Of a stretch of DNA of 19,708 nucleotides, positions 15,445 through 19,708 are shown piece by piece. This stretch comes from Firmicutes bacterium CAG:646 (GTDB taxonomy: Bacteria; Bacillota; Clostridia; Lachnospirales; Lachnospiraceae): positions 9,114 to 28,821 of the forward strand of contig HF995413.1 of NCBI GenBank assembly GCA_000432335.1, read 5' to 3'. The position numbers were made by a program, and so were the translations under genes. Under the pieces are notes generated by a model. It had not been told where the DNA came from and did no database searches. It was given only the letters and a program-made list of their open reading frames with translations. How positions within the stretch are numbered: position 1 is the first letter of the stretch; each line of letters begins with the position of its first letter.

Positions 15445-16014
15445 ATGGGAAAAATTACAGTAGAAACATGTGAAATCGAAGGTCTGAAGGTGATCACTCC
15501 CGCGGTATTCGGGGATGAGAGAGGCTATTTCATGGAAACATATAATTATAATGATTACAAAGCGGCAGGGATTGATATGGAGTTTGTACAGGACAATCAG
15601 TCCAGTTCCAAGAAAGGCGTTCTGCGGGGGCTGCATTTCCAGATTAATTATCCGCAGGATAAGCTGGTGCGTGTTGTAAGCGGTGAAGTCTTTGATGTGG
15701 CAGTGGATCTGCGTCCGGGTTCAGAAACGTATGGAAAATGGTTTGGCGTAGTTTTATCAGCGGAAAACAAAAAGCAGTTCTTTATTCCAAAGAATTTTGC
15801 TCATGGTTTTATCGTATTATCGGATTCCGCAGAGTTTGCATATAAATGTACTGATTTCTATCATCCAAATGACGAGGGCGGTTTAAAATGGGATGACCCG
15901 GAAATTGGTGTGGAATGGCCGATGCCGGAAGGAATGACAAAAGAAGAACTGACGATTTCTGATAAGGATCAGAAGTGGGGAAGTTTTTCAGAATATAAGA
16001 GTCATCAGGAGTAA
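15445..16014 (+). CDS. rfbC: dTDP-4-dehydrorhamnose 3,5-epimerase
   Basis: Epimerises dTDP-4-keto-6-deoxyglucose at C3 and C5 in the dTDP-L-rhamnose pathway, in the cytosol as a cupin dimer. The 189 residues carry the RmlC landmarks: FGDERGYFMETYN (22-34), RGLHFQ with the catalytic His64, RVVSGEVFDVAVDLR (76-90), HGFIVLSD (120-127), YHP with Tyr139, and LKWDDPEIGVEWP (147-159) near the C-terminus. The open frame extends upstream to a TTG at 15394, but that start lacks a ribosome site and adds residues foreign to the family. ATG 15445 with AAGGAAC about 10 bases upstream gives the right N-terminus. RfbA, RfbB and RfbD are absent from the window. The gene is followed within 6 bases by an ABC permease, which suggests a rhamnose-containing export substrate. 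Confidence 0.93.
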   Translation: MGKITVETCEIEGLKVITPAVFGDERGYFMETYNYNDYKAAGIDMEFVQDNQSSSKKGVLRGLHFQINYPQDKLVRVVSGEVFDVAVDLRPGSETYGKWFGVVLSAENKKQFFIPKNFAHGFIVLSDSAEFAYKCTDFYHPNDEGGLKWDDPEIGVEWPMPEGMTKEELTISDKDQKWGSFSEYKSHQE

Positions 16015-16019
16015 GGATC

Positions 16020-17402
16020 ATGGGAAAAAAGAAAAAGATTCTGATGGGGATATGTGCGGCAATCCTCATAGCTTTGAATGTGCTGATTTTGATGCACAGA
16101 GGAAATGTAGGAGGCTCTTATGAGCTGCACATGGAAGTGAAGGCTGATAAAGCTCAGAATATTCAGGTATATTACAGTCCCACACAGGCGCTGACGGAAA
16201 AGCTCAGCGCTATGAAGGCGTATGATCAGGTGGGAGAGAACGTGGAGATGGAGTTTTCCATTCCGTCGCACTGTACCATGATTCGTCTGGATCTGGGAAC
16301 GGAGCCGGGAATGTTTGAAATTTCGGATCTGTATCTGGGGTATCAGGATGTGAAAGAAAGTTTTGCCGAGACAGAGGAACCCAAAAGTCTGAACAGTCAG
16401 CAGGTTCTTAAGGCAGAGTATGAGGACGGTGTATTACGGTTGGAGACAGATGGAAGTGATCCGTATCTCTGGCTTCAGATGCCGTCCGAAAAACTCTATC
16501 AGGAACTGGAGAGCGACTATAACCGGAATATGTGGATTTTGAATATTCTGATGCTGGTACTTCTGGATGGCGGTGCAGTGTTTGCATTCATTTTCAGAAA
16601 GAAGGTGTTTACACTGCCTTTGGAGCTGATCCAGAATAGAGGACTGGTTCTTAGCCTGTCAAAAAATGATTTTAAAACCAAGTATGCGGGTTCCTATCTG
16701 GGAATTGTCTGGGCATTTATACAGCCAGTGGTAACGATATTGGTATACTGGTTTGTATTTTCTGTTGGATTGAAGGCTGGAAATGTGTCAGATTACCCGT
16801 TTGTCTTGTATCTTGTATCTGGTATTGTTCCGTGGTTTTTCTTCCAGGATGCCCTGAATGGAGGGACGAATGCTTTGATTGAGTACAATTATCTGGTAAA
16901 GAAGGTTGTATTTAAAATCAGTATTCTTCCGATCGTAAAAATTATTTCAGCATTTTTTGTGCATCTGTTTTTCGTGGTATTTGCCCTGATCCTGTGCGCA
17001 TGTTATGGTTATACGCCGGGACTGCATACGCTTCAGATTATTTATTATTCAGCGTGTACGTTTCTACTTTCTCTGGGGCTGGTGTATGCAACCAGCGCGA
17101 TCGTGATCTTTTTCAGGGATTTGACGCAGATTATTGGTATTTTCCTTCAGGTAGGAGTATGGCTCACGCCGATTATGTGGGATCTGAATATGCTGGCAGA
17201 TTATCCGTGGGCAATGAAATTATTTAAGCTGAATCCTATGTATTATATTGTTTCTGGCTACAGGGACTCTATGCTGGGAAATGTATGGTTTTGGGAACAT
17301 TGGGGATGGACGCTTTATTTTTGGGTAGTAACAGTTGCATTGTTTGCTGTGGGTTCCTTGATCTTTAAACGGCTGAAACCCCATTTTGCAGATGTGCTGT
17401 AA
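16020..17402 (+). CDS. Wzm/RfbA-type ABC polysaccharide export permease with an extra N-terminal extracytoplasmic domain
   Basis: Membrane subunit of an ABC-2 exporter for undecaprenyl-linked polysaccharide. Typical Wzm/TagG permeases are about 260-280 residues, and that core is here at about 197-460: amphipathic LELIQNRGLVLSLSKNDFKT, then KYAGSYLGIVWAFIQPV, ALIEYNYLVKKVVFK and the C-terminal LKLNPMYYIVSGYRDSML. Ahead of it stand one transmembrane helix (about 8-25), an outer segment of about 140 residues (28-168) with alternating strands, and a second helix (171-192). The whole is one continuous frame with no internal ribosome site or start at the junction, so the fusion looks genuine. AGGAG overlaps the rfbC stop. 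The Wzt-type ATPase follows 22 bases later. The extra domain might bind the glycan or a partner outside the membrane; that is inference. Confidence 0.9.
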   Translation: MGKKKKILMGICAAILIALNVLILMHRGNVGGSYELHMEVKADKAQNIQVYYSPTQALTEKLSAMKAYDQVGENVEMEFSIPSHCTMIRLDLGTEPGMFEISDLYLGYQDVKESFAETEEPKSLNSQQVLKAEYEDGVLRLETDGSDPYLWLQMPSEKLYQELESDYNRNMWILNILMLVLLDGGAVFAFIFRKKVFTLPLELIQNRGLVLSLSKNDFKTKYAGSYLGIVWAFIQPVVTILVYWFVFSVGLKAGNVSDYPFVLYLVSGIVPWFFFQDALNGGTNALIEYNYLVKKVVFKISILPIVKIISAFFVHLFFVVFALILCACYGYTPGLHTLQIIYYSACTFLLSLGLVYATSAIVIFFRDLTQIIGIFLQVGVWLTPIMWDLNMLADYPWAMKLFKLNPMYYIVSGYRDSMLGNVWFWEHWGWTLYFWVVTVALFAVGSLIFKRLKPHFADVL

Positions 17403-17424
17403 GAGAACAAAGAGAGGTTGACAG

Positions 17425-18759
17425 ATGTCGGAAGTTGCAATTTCAGTAAATAATGTAAGTAAAATGTATAAATTATATGACAATCCCATGGATCGGTTGA
17501 AAGAGTCTCTGGGATTGTCCAGAAAGAAAAAGTATAAAGAGCATTATGCGCTCAACGATGTGTCTTTCCAGGTGCATAAAGGGGAGACCGTCGGAATCAT
17601 CGGAACGAATGGTTCTGGAAAATCTACGATTTTAAAGATTATCACCGGAGTATTGAATCCCACGCAGGGACAAGTAGTAGTGGATGGCAGGATTTCAGCG
17701 CTGCTGGAGTTGGGGGCCGGTTTTAACGGAGAGTATTCAGGAATTGAGAATGTTTATCTGAATGGAACCATGATCGGTTTTTCCAGAGAAGAAATTGATG
17801 CAAAGCTACAGGATATTTTGGATTTTGCAGATATTGGGGATTTTGTCAATCAGCCGGTAAAGACATATTCCAGCGGAATGTTTGTGCGTCTGGCTTTTGC
17901 AGTGGCAATCAATATTGAACCGGAGATTCTGATCGTAGATGAGGCTCTTTCCGTGGGAGATGTATTTTTCCAGGCGAAGTGTTACCGGAAGTTTGAAGAA
18001 TTTAAGGAAATGGGAAAGACCATTTTGTTTGTCAGCCATGACCTGAGCAGTATTGGAAAGTATTGTGATCGGGTTGTCTTGCTGAATAAAGGGAAGAAAC
18101 TGGCGGAAGGAGATGCCAAGGAAATGGTGAATCTGTACCGTCGGGTGCTGGTAAATCAGTATGAAGAGCCGGAAGAAGCAGCAAAAGAAGAAACCCAAGA
18201 TGCTGTTGTGGAGCCGGATGATCCGGTGACAGAAGGTGAAAAGGAAACGGTAAAGAAGCCTGGAGTAGTCCGCAGGGAAGAGGGAGATCAGATGAAGAGT
18301 AAATTAAATCTGAATCCCGAAGTGCTGGAATATGGAAGTAAGCTGGCGGAGATTGAAGATTTTGCTATCCGGGATGACAGCGGTATGATCACCAATGTGA
18401 TAGAGAAGGGCCAGGAATTTTCTGTAGACATGAAAATCCGTTTTCAGGAGGATATCAGCGAGCCTATTTTTGCATTTACGCTGAAAGATCTGAAAGGAAC
18501 AGAGATTACAGGAACGAATACCATGTATGAAAATACGCCTATGAAGCCGCAGAAGAAGGGGGATGTACGTTATGTGACGTTCACCCAGAAGATGCCTTTG
18601 GAGGCGGGAGAATATATGCTGTGTCTTGGTTGTACCGGCTACCATCAGGGAGAATTTACAGTTTTTCATCGTCTGTATGATGTCTGTAATCTTACGGTAA
18701 TTACAGATAAAAAGGCAGTAGGGTACTTTGATATGTTTTCAAAGGTTACTCTGGAATAA
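17425..18759 (+). CDS. Wzt-type ABC transporter ATPase with C-terminal glycan-recognition domain
   Basis: ATPase partner of the preceding permease. Of 444 residues, 1 to about 245 form the nucleotide-binding domain: Walker A GTNGSGKST (60-68), signature YSSGMFVRLAF (148-158), Walker B ILIVDEALSVGD (168-179) and H-loop SHD (204-206). Residues about 246-293 are a Glu-rich, low-complexity linker. Residues about 300-444 are a beta-sandwich region like the Wzt C-terminal domain, with EIEDFAIRDDSG, a DMKIRF strand and a LEAGEYMLCLG strand near the end. In E. coli O8/O9a Wzt this domain binds the capped non-reducing end of the polymer and makes export depend on chain termination. A methyltransferase gene follows after 28 bases, which fits that arrangement. 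AGAGG precedes the ATG. Confidence 0.93.
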   Translation: MSEVAISVNNVSKMYKLYDNPMDRLKESLGLSRKKKYKEHYALNDVSFQVHKGETVGIIGTNGSGKSTILKIITGVLNPTQGQVVVDGRISALLELGAGFNGEYSGIENVYLNGTMIGFSREEIDAKLQDILDFADIGDFVNQPVKTYSSGMFVRLAFAVAINIEPEILIVDEALSVGDVFFQAKCYRKFEEFKEMGKTILFVSHDLSSIGKYCDRVVLLNKGKKLAEGDAKEMVNLYRRVLVNQYEEPEEAAKEETQDAVVEPDDPVTEGEKETVKKPGVVRREEGDQMKSKLNLNPEVLEYGSKLAEIEDFAIRDDSGMITNVIEKGQEFSVDMKIRFQEDISEPIFAFTLKDLKGTEITGTNTMYENTPMKPQKKGDVRYVTFTQKMPLEAGEYMLCLGCTGYHQGEFTVFHRLYDVCNLTVITDKKAVGYFDMFSKVTLE

Positions 18760-18787
18760 AAGAGAGAACCCAATAGGAGGAATTGCA

Positions 18788-19708
18788 ATGGCAATACTGA
18801 ACTTGGATTATTATACACAAGTGGATCATTATTCGGATGGAGATATTGAAGATCAGATGTTGGAAATGGTAAAAAAGGGAATTTCCTATGAAGACCTGCC
18901 CGCAGGGCAGGTGGATTTTCCTGTCATTTACCATTTTTCTGATTTGAGAAATAATATTTTATGCTGGTATCCTTTTAAAAGAACAGATCGAGTTCTGGAA
19001 ATTGGAGCCGGATGCGGCGCAATCACTGGAATGCTCTGTGAAAAATCAGGGCAGGTTGTTTCGGTAGACTTGTCTAAAAGAAGAGCGTCTATCAATTATG
19101 AAAGAAATAAAGAGAGAGAGAATCTCACGATTATGGTGGGAAATCTGAACGATATGTCTTTTGATCAGCCCTTTGATTATGTAGTGGTAAACGGTGTATT
19201 GGAATACGCCATGAGCTTTACAAAGGGGGATACGCCGTATGAAACATTTCTGGAAAACATGGGACAGTATTTGAATGAGGCGGGCAAGATTCTGATCGCC
19301 ATTGAAAATAAGCTTGGATTAAAGTATTTTGCCGGGGCGCCGGAGGATCACACAGATCTCCATTTTTTTGGAATCAACCGATATCCGGGGAATCATACGG
19401 TGCGCACTTTTTCCAAAACGGAATTGGAAGAACTGTTGAACAGAAGTGGCTTTCCTTTTCAGAAGTTTTATTATCCTTATCCTGATTATAAATTCCCTAC
19501 AGAGATTTTTACAGATGAAACGCTGTATCAGAATATGTATGGAAAAGAATATCCTATCTATACAGATCAGACGGTTGCGCTTTTTTCCGAGAGCGCGGGG
19601 ATAAAGAATTTTGCCAAAGAGAAGATTTTAGATCGTTTTGTCAATTCTTTTCTGGTTGTAGCGGGGAAAAGAGAGTGGCAGGAAGAGAAAGAGATTCGCT
19701 ATGTGAAG
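18788..19708 (+). CDS. Class I SAM-dependent methyltransferase (3' end beyond window), possible chain-terminating enzyme
   Basis: Incomplete at the right edge: 307 codons are open with no stop. The start follows GGAGGAATTGCA, a strong ribosome site. An unusual N-terminal part (1-62) precedes a class I methyltransferase fold: SAM-binding VLEIGAGCGAITG (69-81), acidic VDLS (93-96) and the DYVVVNGVLEYA segment where the fold's fourth strand is expected. The methyltransferase part seems to end near FVNSFLVVAG (about 289-298), and the frame continues with a charged segment running to KEIRYVK at the edge. In WbdD of E. coli O9a a methyltransferase is fused to a C-terminal kinase and caps the polymer recognised by Wzt. 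The position behind a Wzt with a binding domain suggests a similar role, but the second domain is outside the window. Confidence 0.85.
   Translation, partial: MAILNLDYYTQVDHYSDGDIEDQMLEMVKKGISYEDLPAGQVDFPVIYHFSDLRNNILCWYPFKRTDRVLEIGAGCGAITGMLCEKSGQVVSVDLSKRRASINYERNKERENLTIMVGNLNDMSFDQPFDYVVVNGVLEYAMSFTKGDTPYETFLENMGQYLNEAGKILIAIENKLGLKYFAGAPEDHTDLHFFGINRYPGNHTVRTFSKTELEELLNRSGFPFQKFYYPYPDYKFPTEIFTDETLYQNMYGKEYPIYTDQTVALFSESAGIKNFAKEKILDRFVNSFLVVAGKREWQEEKEIRYVK

Overview
The window looks like a cell-surface glycopolymer locus from a Gram-positive anaerobe of the Lachnospiraceae/Clostridia type; I cannot name a genus. The reasons are the moderate GC content, the AGGAG-type ribosome binding sites, the Firmicutes-style extended -10 promoters, the choline-binding repeats, and the typical gut-clostridial combination of LicD, DUF2304, DUF2142 and Wzm/Wzt genes. 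Sixteen protein genes are supported. Fourteen are on the + strand and two on the - strand. The last one runs off the right edge.

Region 1 (about 30-2764, +) is a teichoic-acid-like export and assembly block: a TagH-type ABC ATPase, a TagB/TagF-type CDP-glycerol glycerophosphotransferase and a DPM1-like family 2 glycosyltransferase. It ends in a strong hairpin shared with the convergent neighbour.

Region 2 (2855-7688, -) is a two-gene island of opposite orientation. One gene encodes a membrane-anchored protein with a propeller-like ectodomain and three InlB-type B-repeats. The other encodes an 898-residue secreted protein. Its catalytic part reads as a pneumococcal Pce/CbpE-type phosphorylcholine esterase (metallo-beta-lactamase fold) with a CnaB-like domain and a disordered linker inserted into the catalytic domain, followed by about 345 residues of choline-binding repeats. 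The spacer between the two genes holds a 36-codon stretch that may be a recombinase remnant.

Region 3 (7872-15242, +) starts divergently from the esterase gene. It has licD (phosphocholine transfer), a family 8 glycosyltransferase, a Wzx-like flippase, a family 2 glycosyltransferase, and then a GT2-DUF2304-DUF2142 triad. The triad is suggestive of sugar-phosphate-undecaprenol synthesis followed by extracytoplasmic side-chain transfer, as in streptococcal GacI/GacJ/GacL.

Region 4 (15255-19708, +) has its own promoter followed by a leader containing an intrinsic terminator. Then come rfbC (dTDP-rhamnose pathway), a Wzm-type permease with an unusual N-terminal extracytoplasmic domain, a Wzt-type ATPase with a C-terminal glycan-binding domain, and a SAM methyltransferase that may be a chain-terminating enzyme.

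Together the genes suggest a surface rich in glycerol phosphate and rhamnose, decorated with phosphocholine. The cell appears to add phosphocholine (LicD), remove it (Pce-like esterase) and use it as an anchor (choline-binding repeats). The most unusual items are the CnaB-split esterase, the adjacency of adding and removing enzymes, the extended Wzm permease, and the promoter-terminator leader ahead of rfbC.
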